DNA of 64,000 nt from NCBI GenBank assembly GCA_017590115.1, contig JAGGNK010007559.1, positions 5,992,641 through 6,056,640 of the forward strand, read 5' to 3'. Each line of letters starts with the position of its first letter. The first letter of the stretch is position 1. A program made the translations under genes and the position numbers. Origin of the DNA: Montifringilla adamsi (taxonomy: Eukaryota > Chordata > Aves > Passeriformes > Passeridae). The notes under the pieces were generated by a model. It was not told where the DNA came from, did no database searches, and saw only the letters and a list, made by a program, of their open reading frames with translations. Positions 1-11,752 of this stretch are shown one piece after another.

Positions 1-1467
1 TTAATCGCCCCCAAGGAAAGACTGCCATAATATTTTGGGTTACATAAGCAAACTAAATTGGAAATCTGGAATCTATTCAAGACCTTTTGATCAGGGAGCT
101 TTGCAAGTGCAGAAAAGTAAAAACACAGACAGATGGGGATTAGAGTTGAGCATCAGGAGAATAATTTCCTCATTTAATTTCAGTTCCACCAACATATAAA
201 AAGCATTAACAGTCCAGTTACATAACGTGTGTCAGAGCCTGGCTGGACAGGGCAGGAATTCTCGCTGTAATTAAGCCATTAGCCAACCCATGCTTGCTGC
301 ACGGAGGCAAGAGTCTCTCTGCACAGGGAAAGACACCCCCCTCACCCCCCTCCCTTCAAAAATCTGGGCAAATGTCCTGGCCAAAATTAGAAGCAGTTAT
401 TGAGGCTAATAGGAGCTGCAGGGGGTTCAGGGAAAATTGAAACCTACTCCAAGATACTGCTGGGCTCACAAAATCCAATTGACAATCACTCACAAACCCC
501 AATCCACTCTTATTTCTCTCTATCTTTGTCACTAAATCAGCTTCAGTGGGAGAAGCGAGATCAGGCTGAAGAGCAAGAGGAGATATTTTTGCTGATTGCT
601 TGATGTTGGAAACAATAGTGCATAATATACTTGTTGTTTTAATAGTGACATCTTTGAGAGAAGGTGCTACGACATCCAAAGGCTGGAAAGAGTCCCACAA
701 ATTTGAGGCTGCGAAGGCTGGCAGATTGGATTAGCTTTCTGTTCTTGCCTCTTTTCCTCTGCTTGGGGCATATTTTTGTGCACAGTGGTTGATACAGAGT
801 GATGCAAAAAAGCACTAAGAGGATGGTCTAAATAGAACCACTTACATTTCAGGATCATCTCACTTCTCAGCTTCTGGACAGTTTTTGAAGAGTGTCTGAT
901 ACCTCTGAACATTCATATTAAGAAATATTTTCCTACTGGAATCAGCTCCCTAGTCTGCTGATGTCTGCAGCCTTTAGATAAAAGTAACTCCTTCCAGGTA
1001 GCTGATTTTTTTTTTTAATGTTTTTGAGAATTTCTGTATGCAGATTTAACTGCAGTTACTTTTGCTTGCTTTCACTCTTGTTACATGAACTTAGATGGGA
1101 GTAGGAGTGAGATTTCATGGACTGGGTCTGCTTTTCTTAATTTCAATTAATATGGTATATAGGAAGAAATCTGTATTTTTGGCATTGCTTTATGATACTC
1201 TGTATGAGTTCAGAGGAGTCCCCAAGCAGTCTCTGCAGCAGGAGTAGAGCGGTCCTGGGAGCTTTCCTCTGACCCTGAGAAATCCCAAATTGTCCAAGAC
1301 AAATCCCTGGAGTTCTCCTATGGTTCTCACCCCAGCCCCTTGGAAAAAGGTATGGCTTGGAAATCCCGACTTCCTTGAAAATCTGCAACAGGGTCTGAGG
1401 GCAGCCCATAACCTCTAGGTTTGAGCAGCTTGAAGAGAGCTGCTGTGAGAGCAGTGGTGAGGAGGAC
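1..1467. other. Intergenic DNA, no gene seen
   Basis: AT-leaning sequence with no ORF longer than about 115 codons and no recognisable domain, RNA gene or dispersed repeat. A C-rich patch lies near 338-355 and a short T run near 1008. The stretch just before 1468 could be a decayed upstream part of the CR1 element that follows, but I could not align it from memory. Confidence 0.6.
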
Positions 1468-2071
1468 TTGGGCTGCTGGACATGACCCTAAATGTGCACT
1501 GGCAGCCCCAAAAGCCAACCACGTCTTGAGTACATCACAAGAAGCTTCACCAGCAGGTCGAGGAAGGTGACTCTATTGAATCACCCACCCAAAATACTTT
1601 GTCCCTGGGGTCCCCACCATAAGGAGGATGTGGACCTGCTGGAGCAGATCCAGAGGAAGCCACAAAGATTATCAGGGCTGGAGCCCCTCTCCTCTGAAGC
1701 CAGGCTGGGAGAGCTGGGGCTGTTCAAAGAGGAAAAGAGAAGGCTTTGGGAAGACTCCTTCCAGTGCCAGAGACCTGGAGAGGGACTATGGACAAGGGCC
1801 TGGAGTAGCAGGGCAAGGAGGAATGACTTCAAACTGACACAGGGAAGGTTTAGTTTAGATATCAGGAAAAAAATTTGCCCCTGTGAGGGTGGTGAGGCCC
1901 TGGCACAGGTTGCCCAGAGGAGCTGTGGCTGTCCCATCCCTGGAAATGTTCCAAGCCAGGATGGATGTGGCTCTGAGGAACCTGGTCTGGTGGAAGGTGT
2001 TCCTACCCCTGGGCTTGGAATGAGATGGTCTTCAAGGTCCCTTCCAATCCAAACCCTTCTGTGTTTCTAGG
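1468..2071 (+). mobile_element. CR1 LINE, 3'-terminal fragment (about 600 bp)
   Basis: The sequence follows the avian CR1 3' region in order: 'cactggcagcccc', 'ccagcaggtcgagg', 'ctggagcagatccagagg', 'gttcaaagaggaaaagag', 'tttagatatcagg', 'gttgcccagaggagctgtgg', 'atccctggaaatgttc' and finally 'tcaaggtcccttccaatcc' before a degenerate terminal repeat. It is the longest CR1 copy in the window and is 5'-truncated, as is usual for these elements. An open frame of 192 codons runs through it, but its frame is not the reverse-transcriptase frame and it looks accidental. The exact 5' edge is an estimate. Confidence 0.9.
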
Positions 2072-5000
2072 AGGCTGCACTGGGGTGCACAAGGCTCAGG
2101 TGCTGCACTGGGATTTGTCGATACACCATCACTTTTCACATTGAATTGCTGAGCAAGTGTGAGCCCAGCCATTAATTGGACTTGGGGACTGCAGTTATTT
2201 CTGGACCATGAGAAGACCACAACAAGAAGAGTTAGTCATGTGTGAGCAGTACTCTGCAGGCTGATGTTCCACAATAAAGCAACAAAAATCATAGAGAAAC
2301 ATTAAAAAATTAGTTGTACACATGACTGGCACATCGTTTCCATCCAAATGGGTTATACCGTAGGTGCAGATGAGATCATAGGCTGCTATTTAAGGAGGAA
2401 ACCTCTACTTACATAAATGTCTGATTATGCAACTGTCATGGAAACCACAGATGACAAAGATGTATTAGATTAGCTTGTCCATTCTCTTGGAGCACAGGAT
2501 TGTTCCTTGTGGTTTATTTTTCACTCAAGATTTTAAGAACTGATTGGTGGCTGCTGGGTGCTGAGCTTAAGAAGAAATGATTTATAGTATAAGCTGTCCC
2601 ATTTCTAAAGGTGATTTTCTTTGGAAACTCAGGAATAGAAGTGCTTAAAGTCACTGGTTGCATCCAAAGATCCTCACACCAGTGTCTAGCTCACCCTTGT
2701 CCATGTATGCTTGGAGGGTTCTGGCTTTCATTCCTTAAAATACAGGCCAGAGTCTTAGAGACTTTACCATTCTGCCTGATCTTTCCTTAGTTTTCATCCC
2801 CTGATATTGTTGTCTTTCCAAATAATAACCATTTTCTCTGGTTTTGCACTCTGCCAGTGTGTTGCTGCTTAGCCAAGCTATACAAATTTTGCTGCTCTTT
2901 GCTCACAGGTCAGTCTTTTGAGCCATGCTCATTTTTGCTGCTGCACAGGGAAATTCGCACAGATTAGTATTTTAATCTTCTTTCCCTATTTAAAGAAACC
3001 CAGGACACACACTGAATGGTTTTCCTGTCACTTGAAATTAAAATGTTTAAAAGTAAGTGTATTTATATATCTTTTTCTCAACTTTCACCTCCAGTTCCTC
3101 TCAGTCATTGATTTGGCTGTTCTTCTGCCTTAGAAATGGTGCTTTTTGGAACAAATTGAACTTCAGTTTGGCTTCATATCATGAATAGCGTGATGTTGTT
3201 AGGTCATGAGCTATATGGTTTAGTCTCACTCATGTTCATTCTGCAGAATTGACCTGAAATGGTAAAATGCCAAACCCTCTGCATTGTTCATTCCCACCAG
3301 ACATGAGATTTGGGAGGATGCATAGCAAGACAAAGACAAAAAGATTAATGCTAAATACCAGGGATATTTAGCATAATTTTTGTCAACTGATCCCTCTTTG
3401 ATTGTGTTTTCCACTCACTATGTGTTTGGTTGCTGTTATTTTCCATAAAGGTGGTCTCCTTGTCCTTAATCCCAGTGGTTGCTGAACTCAACTCTTGCTC
3501 CCCTCATGTCCAATTCAGATAACAAGAAACAAGTAAAATGGGTATTTCTTGTTCTTAAGACCTACTGAGGGCCATGCTTAAAGAGTTTAAAGCATTACAT
3601 GATTTTTTATGTGTAGTGGGACTTCAGCCAGGATCACAGGGCAAATTAAATTCAGGCTCTGTCAGATCCCAGGAAAGAAACAGGCTGGAGAGTTGGGCCC
3701 TCTCCTCTGACAAGGGATCTCAGAGCCAACCTGTACCTGACCATTAACCATGGATATCAACAGGGAAGCTGCTGCTGCAGAGCACAGGGAGAAGCTGATA
3801 ACCAATCAGCATGAATCCAAAATACAGAACGGCTTCTCTCTGAACCATTGCATCAGGCTTGCAAGCTAAGTCTGGTCTCGCTGAAGTAATTTGGAAAACT
3901 CTTAGTGTTGGCACGGTTCTCACTGCCAGCCCTGCCAAGCATCTTAGCAGTGACCTACACCTTCCCTATCTTGCTCTAGGGCTATTTTAGCCAGGGCTGT
4001 CAGTGGAACTGAATTGTTCCCTTACGTGGTGGCTTTGCAATGTGGAATACAGCTCAGGAGGGACCACTCTCTAAAAGAGAGAGAGTAACTCAGTCTCCAG
4101 AGCCAATTCAGTCATTGATTTTTATTTATTTATGATTTGATTTTATATTTTCCTGAGGCAGCTGATACAGAGAGCAATTACAGTGGTGATTTTTCTGTGC
4201 TGTGGATCTCGATTGACTGTGCTGTGGAGGGACCTGTGCTTATTTCACATCAAACCCCACTGCACAGCAGTGCTTTCCAGGCATTACAGAACTGAGACAG
4301 ATTCGACCCTGGAGATGAAAATTTGAATTGTAATGTCTCACCCTGGATATCCTTCCATCAGAGAAAAGACAGTGAAGCACAGTGCTTGTGGGATGATTTA
4401 GAAGACAAAAGCACTCCAACCACTCATTTTAAATCATAGCAATTGGACTATGCACAGCCAAGCCAACTGGTTTTAGAGCAGGTCAGATGAGTTCCAACCT
4501 CCTCTTCAAGTATTTAAGGGAAGTCCTTAACAAGAACCTGCTTTGTTGCACTTCTTAAAAGAACAAGTTACCCAAGGAAGAACTTGCCAGGTCCCCTCCC
4601 CATTCTTCCGCAGCAGATGCCCAAGTTGCTGCTGTCCTGCATCCCACAAACAGACACATTTCTGCAGGAATGATCCCTGAATTTCATCTAAAAGCCTCTG
4701 AGAGCCTTCTAAATAATTTCAGCATGAGCTGTCCTTAGGAAGTTAAAATCAAAGGCACAAGGACCAGGATATTTAATAAGATGTAAATGACAAAATGAGA
4801 ACCACATTGAAGGATTTGGGACTTTTCTCCCTGTATGGATTCCAAAAGGGATCATGAGTTTGCACTGCTCTGGCAAGCAGAGAGATGCTGTGCATTCAGC
4901 ACAGGCAGCAATTACATCTCCTCTTTCTAAATTATGTTATCAAGAAACATCTATATTGTTTGTATGGGTCTAGATTATGCTCTGAGAATAGAATGTTCCC

Positions 5001-7287
5001 TGCATAAAGAGCACGGCTGGAGTAAATCAATGAGGATGCACTCAGAAACATCAATTAAAGGTAATGCAAGTCTTTATGTGTTATCAGGGAGAGAGCAGAG
5101 TTTGAAAATCTGATCTTCCCAACCCTCTCTTCCTCTCTAGGAAAGCAGAACTACTCAGAAATTCATAAGGTTTAAAAATAAAATACTTGTCTCCTCTCAT
5201 CCTCATCTTTACTCAGGTTTTTACTCAGTGCTGGTTCCCAGCATAGTAGATGAGTGTAATGTTTTTCTTTAGATCTCAAAGTTCTGCTGGGTTAAGGAGT
5301 TATCTTTCTGCAAGTGTCACAAGCTGAGTACCTTGGGTTTGAGGTACATGCTTTGGGACACCTGAAATCTGATTGCTTGAGGTGCCAAGAGCCCATCAGT
5401 GATCCAGTGGAAGTCAAGAAAATCAGGTTCCAGTCTTCTTCAGAGCACCACCTAGAAATTCAGATTTTCAAAGTTAACAGTGATGTCTGAATACAAAATA
5501 ACGGCAAATCTGTGATAGAGGTGGGAACAAAATCTAGACAGTTTTACCTGTCAAGTGTGTAATACCTGGAGCTCATCTGCAGAGGGGTGAGTAACTGGGC
5601 CACCTTTGGACATTATTAGTAAGGGACATGTCCGTAAACGTTGCCATGACCTTCTCTGCTGGTCCCAGATATTTCCTGTTATTGAGGCAAATGAGCAATT
5701 AATGTGAATTTTCCTTCAGCCTATTAATTCTGCATCCCCTTTGCAGATATTAATTCAAATGCAAAATCTGAGCCTGGGTTTGAGCCTCCCCTATTCTCCA
5801 CGCAGTTCATGCAGAGGGTTCCTGCTCAGGCACGTTTGTTACCTACGTGACACTCATCCATCATCGGGATTGTAATTGTGAGGGGTGGAAAATTTTCTTC
5901 TCGCTAGTCGGAAGGAAAAAGGACTTACAAAGAATTTATAAGCTTCTTCAGCTAAGTTAATTATTCAGGAAAGGGTATTTTTCACTGCAAGGAGCATAGG
6001 CAAGCAGATTCCATTCATAGCTCAAATGCCAAACAATTTAAGCACCTTTGGTTTTAGTGGCTTATTTGATTAATATTAAGGTGGTGGAGCAGGGGGGGTT
6101 AGTGTTTTGGGTCTTTTATTTTCCTTTAATGCCTTTTCCTGTTGGGCAGAAAGCTGCTCCCTTTTCGTCACAGCCTGGATAATGAATTGCAGTGTACAAA
6201 GCCAGTCATACAATACGCAGCAGCGGCAGCGCGGAGCAAGAATCTTTGGGAAGAGTTTCCATAGAAACATTGACGTCCTCCTGGTGAACAGGACACTGAG
6301 TTCCTTCAATGGGAGGTATGGGGTTTTAAAGGAGCAGTGAGATGGCGGGAAGCCAAGCCAGCAGAGCTATGACTCTGCATCTCCCAACAGAACAGGGGGT
6401 TGGAGCTGGTGGGAGGGGAAGAAAAAAAATTACCCAATTACCCTTGCATTACCAAAATGTCAGATTTGATGGTTGCTGCTTGAACGGTACTGTACAGAGC
6501 CTGGTAAATAATTAAACTGCTGACCGCAACGTATGTGAGACCTGGCAGCCAAAAATCATAAATTCTCAAGGCTGTGAACTAGCAGCTTCTAAAAAATCTT
6601 GTCAGATTTTGCCACAGACTTCATCCCCAGAAGCCTTAAATTCAGCACAAATTGGCATGATGCAGGCACAAACCTCCCAGGGATGAACAAGGTTGCACTC
6701 GGCGACGTGCACCCTCCCCTTCCCTGCTTGTCTTGGAATGAGACAAGTGCTTTGCTAATGTTCCAGCTCTGTGTTTTAAATAGCCCTGTGTCTACCCAGC
6801 TAAATAGTGGCAGAGTAGCCCTGTCTGGAAGAAGGCTGTTTCTAGAAGGAAAACAGTCAGAGGAAATGTTTTTGCCAGAAACGTTGGGAATCATACAAAA
6901 CAAAAAGGCAGCATGTGAAAGAATTCACTGCTGAGTGCTCCCCAGTGTTTTTGCTCAGGCTCACAAAATACTTATTTTCAGAGCAATTTCCAGATAAGAC
7001 CAATGAAAATGACAGTCCCTTCTTGGAAAGAGTGTGACCCACCCCACAGCCCATCTGATGCCAGGTATGTTGTCCAGAGCCTCCCCCTGGCTGTGGCAGT
7101 TCTGGCTCTGGAGTGAGCTCAACTCAGCCTGAGAAAGTGAGCAGCCATCCTGACCCAACAGGGTCGCTCTCAGCCTTCATGGTTTCCTCTAGCTCTGACT
7201 GAGCTGTATATCTCTAGCTCAATTCAGATGACTCTCTGGGGTACCTGAATGTATGTCAGCATTTTACATGTGTCACTCTCCCAGACA
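2072..7287. other. Intergenic DNA, no gene seen
   Basis: About 5.2 kb without a supported gene. Open frames are short and overlap on both strands without known domains. The part near 5,690-5,970 holds several TAATTA-like and ATGCAAA-like words and could be a regulatory element, but nothing in a single sequence proves it. Confidence 0.6.
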
Positions 7288-7533
7288 GATTCATAAAATG
7301 GCTTGGGCTGGGAGGGACCTTAACACTCATCCAGTTCCAACCCCCTGCCATGGGCAGGGACACCTTCCAACAGACCAGGTTGCTCCAAGTCCCATCCAAG
7401 CTGGCCTGGGATACTTCCAGGGATGGGACAGCCACAGTTTCTCTGGGCAGTCCACGCCAGGACATCACAAGCCTCACTGGGAAGAATTTCTTCTTTGTAC
7501 CTAATTTAACCTGCTCTCTCTGTCAGCTTTAAA
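7288..7533 (-). mobile_element. CR1 LINE 3' fragment, reverse orientation
   Basis: Read on the + strand it starts with the reversed CR1 end ('gattcataaaatggcttggg', 'gggagggacct'). It continues with 'ccatgggcagggacacctt', 'gaccaggttgctcc', 'cttccagggatgggaca' and 'gaagaatttcttc', the order expected for a minus-strand CR1 3' end. The inner part after about 7,460 is more degraded and the far boundary is approximate. Confidence 0.88.
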
Positions 7534-9058
7534 AATACCAAATGCCCAAACTCCTCCTTGGGGTGAGTCACATGAGGTAAGGAGCACCCATTGCAATTCT
7601 TCCTCTATTTCTCTCCAGTGCTGATATCTCAGGGGTGACTCGTTGTTTACACAGCAAACCCTTGTGGTGTGGAGTTTCCTTTGAGCAGGTGAGCTGGTGG
7701 GAAGTTGTGCTCCACTGGGACAACATGGAGCAAGGAGGGAGCTTTGCTCCATGCAGGAGCAGGTGCTGTGGTCTTGAACCAGCCTTGTCCTCTCTGCAAG
7801 AGATCTTCTGTTATTCAAAAGTATCTTGCAGGTTTCCACACATCTGTTTCTTGTTCAAATCCCTCCAGAGTGATTATCAAGAAATACAAGGCATCCACAA
7901 CCCCATTACAGTTGAATGGGAGCCCAAGGTACCCTGCACCTTCCACAGTCTGCTCCAGACAGTCTTCAAAGGGCAACAACTGCAGTGTGGCTGCTGACCT
8001 TAATCCCTCTTCTTTGCAATGCTCAGAGACTGTGGCTATTTATACTGCTCTTATTGCAATGCTGAAAACTCTGCTGAGAGTGAAATGATTTCAAATCTAT
8101 ATGGGTATGATGCCACATGAAGTTCTGGTTTGTAATTTCATAGCAAAGATATCCATTTATTAAATGGGCTCCAGGTGGGGTGTTTGCTACAAAATATGGC
8201 ATTGATCTATTTGCAGAATGTTTGCAAGAAGATAATTTTGGTTCAACCTGTTCAGCAAGATTCACTGTAGACAAAGAAAGACAGAAAAATCATCAAGTCA
8301 GAGGATCTCAAAGAAATGTCTTGAGTTCCAGGGACTTATTCAGATTGTTTCACAGGATGATGATATGAATGTCTTTGAAGGGAATAAGAAGAGGGGGTAA
8401 AACAGGATGTCCATCTTCCTGAGGAGTACTTAACTTTTTTCATCCATTTGTCTCAGTTGAGTTAACCTTGTTTTGTGGATGCAGAAGACTTAGAAGTAAA
8501 GACCCATTTAGAATGAGGGATGTTTTGCTTGAACACTTTGTCCTTATTTACAACTTAGGGGAATTTGAAATCTCATTATTCTTTCTTGATTAACATACCT
8601 TTATAAGGTGTTCAGCTAGCATGACAATGAACTTGATTTATATATATCCACATAGCCTGGATTTGCATGTGCTAGGAAAAGACTGAAGGCAAACCAGACC
8701 TCACACCCACCATGATAAGACAGCTGAGTCAAGGTAGGTCTGGGACAATGCCTGGAGCTGATCCAGAGGGGCAGGGACTGTGCCCAACCTCTGGCTGACA
8801 AACTCACGTGCTGCCATGAATCTACTTGTGCCTACACAGAAAGAATGCTCAGTTCTACTGAATTAGGAAGAAATCCAGGTAGAGTAGGGGGATGCTCTGG
8901 TCTGACTGCAGCTGGACCCTCTGAGCACCTCAGCATGGTATTTCTGGAAGAACGAGTAATAAGTGAAATTATCTACTTGACTGGTATTAAACCAGTGCAG
9001 TTCTGAATTTCTCTGAATCAAATCTTATCACAGTACTTCCTTTGCTAGAGGTGCTCCC
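7534..9058. other. Intergenic DNA, no gene seen
   Basis: No supported gene, RNA or repeat was recognised. Overlapping open frames of 112-127 codons near 7,635-8,088 share no family motif and occur in several frames at once, as expected by chance. Confidence 0.55.
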
Positions 9059-9095
9059 TCTCTCCTCTCCTCTCCTCTCCTCTCCTCTCCTCTCC
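9059..9095. repeat. (CTCTC)n pentanucleotide microsatellite
   Basis: About seven tandem copies of a CTCTC/TCTCC pentamer form a pure pyrimidine run on the + strand. Likely length-polymorphic. Confidence 0.9.
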
Positions 9096-11704
9096 CAGAT
9101 GATCCACAGAGCTCAGTGCTGTGCTGGGGTTTTTTTTTAGGTGAGCCACAGGCACTTCCACGACCAGGCTGTTCTTGCTCCAGATGAACAAACCACCTTT
9201 CAAAGACACTTAATGAAGTTCCACTTAAGTCTTATGAAACCTGATGGCCCCTGATAACCCCTTTGGTGCAGTGCTGAACTGGTGGGCGAACTCCTCAGTG
9301 GAAATGAAGTAATTCCCATTAAAGGCAGGTTTGTGTGCTGCTGGCAGGACCATGCACCATGCCCAAGGGTCTGCAGCAATGCCTCGGTGAGTCGGTACTG
9401 GTTCATGCTTGGTGGACAATTCCTACAAATGTCTCTGCATGCTGCTTAAAACTTGTAGACAGGCAGTTCCCTTTTCACATCTTGTAGTCAAGAGCTGCCA
9501 AAGATATGTAGATGTTTATATTCAGGCATTTCTGTTCAGAGGAAGCATCAGTGCCCTGCTTGCTGGCTGAATAGGGAAAGTCTCCCTCTGCACCTGAGCC
9601 TGTTCCCTTTGGGTGGATCTTCAGGAAAACTGCAGGAGGAACCACAGCCAGCAAACACTTTGCAAATCCTCTACCCAGACGCACTGCTGCTCCTGGACTA
9701 GAGCCCGTGCAAACAGCAGGGAAATTTTATTTCCTGTGATACATCGTTTGAGCTTTCCTTCCAGCAGATCCCGCTTCTTTTTCACATCAGCTCCTCTGCT
9801 GAATCTAGGACACGGAAGATGCTCAATCCTGCCTTCTGGGCTCTCCTTCATCAGATTTACAATGTTTTTGTGCTCCAACAGTAATCACAAGCTGCTCGCA
9901 TTAAATGCCACAATATGGGAAACTCTTACCAAAGGGCTCCGAGTCTTTGATCATTCCTTGTAATAGCAGAAAACAAAGTCTTTCAATAATGAAAAATGAA
10001 TTCCCACTTTGTCCTTCAAAATGGCAGTGGATTTCTATGCCTTAGATGTTATACAAACCCATTGCAGTGGCCATTTTGAACAACTAAACCTCCTATAAAC
10101 AGCTGAAATTTCCAAGGTGAGGATCCCATCGTCACAAACGCTGCCTTGGAGATTGAGAGCATGTGTTGAAGAACAACAAAAAGGAAGAAGAGATTTTTTT
10201 TAAAGATGGGAATTTGATACCAAAAATTAAGCATGGCCATAACAATTACAGCCATCTAGTGGGCAATTAAAAACAATTAAATAGCACTGATATTCAATTT
10301 CAGTAGTAAAATACTTGTAAATGAAAGAGGTCTAGCAAATAACCTGGGGAGCAGCTTTCACTGTTTTGTTGTTGTTATTTTTTTAACTTATTCTTCAGGA
10401 ATACAGAAAATCTCAAATATTTTCCTTCTTTCATGTAGTCTACAAATATTAGGAAAATTAGATCTCATCTGGTGCTACTGTTTTAATGAGGGACTTGCTG
10501 AGAGCATCCAATGAAGTGTGTTATTGCTCACACTGCAGCTGAAGGGACAGGACTGAATTTTTAACAGATATTTCCTTTCTCCACCTGGTTCATTAAACTT
10601 TAAAGTTAGATATATGACAACACAAGCTTTAAGTTAAGTAGTTGGCAACAAATCAACAGGCTTCACAGAGTGATTAAGGATCTCTTTCTGCAGCACTTTG
10701 TACATGTTCTTTTGGCTCTTGATGTCATCCATCATTTCAGGAGCTGCTCGGGTTTCATGAGGTATTTCATGTTGATAGGATCTTTAGTCAATTTCTATTG
10801 AAAAAGCAAATTGGAAAGTAAGAATTTCATCTGAATCTTTGCATATCAAAAGGAAGAAAAAGTACATTCTTTCATTTATATTACTTTTATATGGAGCATA
10901 TGGGCTGAAACACTGAACTTCAGATCTGAATTCCAAAAACTCCAAAGAATTTTGATTTAGCCCATAATAAAATCTGCACTGGGATTTCATAACAATAATT
11001 TTTAATCCACCTCCAAGAAGGGATAAGATCCTCTGTGAGAGGGTTTGCTCTGTTAGAAGTTTTTGGTTTGGTTTTTATTTTCTTCAAACTTAGTCATCTG
11101 TATTCAAGATTTTAAATACATATTTATAGAACAAACAAACCTTCTCAGAATAATTTCCGCAGGCTTTTGATCACATACCTCAGAGTGGAAGAACAGGCTA
11201 TAGGATCTCTTCACTCTGTGACAAGAAATAACTGGCTGTGAATTTTGGAAATCCTCTCTGGCATGTGTTCAAGCTGGTATTAATGCAAACCACCCCATGC
11301 CAATCTCCTGACTCACCCCAAATGGCAGTTCCTGACACTCATCCCATTGCTGGCCTTCCCTAGGAAGAAAACAAAGCAGCTTCTCCCTTCCTTCCTGAAA
11401 CCTCACGTGCCCCAACGGCTGCTGGACAGGGGCATCCTCTGTGTTTTCAAGTGTTTAACTTGGGGAGTGAGGCTGTGCCAGTGGATCTTGAAAAGGTGCT
11501 TGCAGCATTAAAATTGGTCTCAGCTCCCCAGTCCCTGGGCACAGAGTGCCCTTCAGCCAGTCCTGGTGGTTTCATGTTCGAGGCATGAAAACCTCTTTGC
11601 AGCAAGTATGCAAAATTCTCCTTCTGACTCTGGTGCAAATCTCTTTGAAGACAGATATATGTCAATTATAGCATCATGTTGCTTCTAAGTTCTATATATA
11701 TTTA
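9096..11704. other. Intergenic DNA, no gene seen
   Basis: No supported gene or dispersed repeat was recognised in these 2.6 kb. Sequence becomes AT-rich after 10,000. Confidence 0.55.
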
Positions 11705-11752
11705 TAGGACTCTATGGTCTTTTCCAACTCAAGATACTCTATGATTCTATGG
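11705..11752 (+). mobile_element. CR1 LINE, terminal 3' scrap
   Basis: 'ggactctatggtcttttcc' followed by 'actctatgattctatgg' is the very end of a CR1 element with its characteristic terminal octamer-type repeat. Only about 48 bp can be recognised. Confidence 0.75.

Noticed and set aside
1492..2070. 192-codon open frame on the + strand
   Set aside because: It lies wholly within the 3' end of a CR1 LINE and shows no reverse-transcriptase or other domain; by-product of the repeat.
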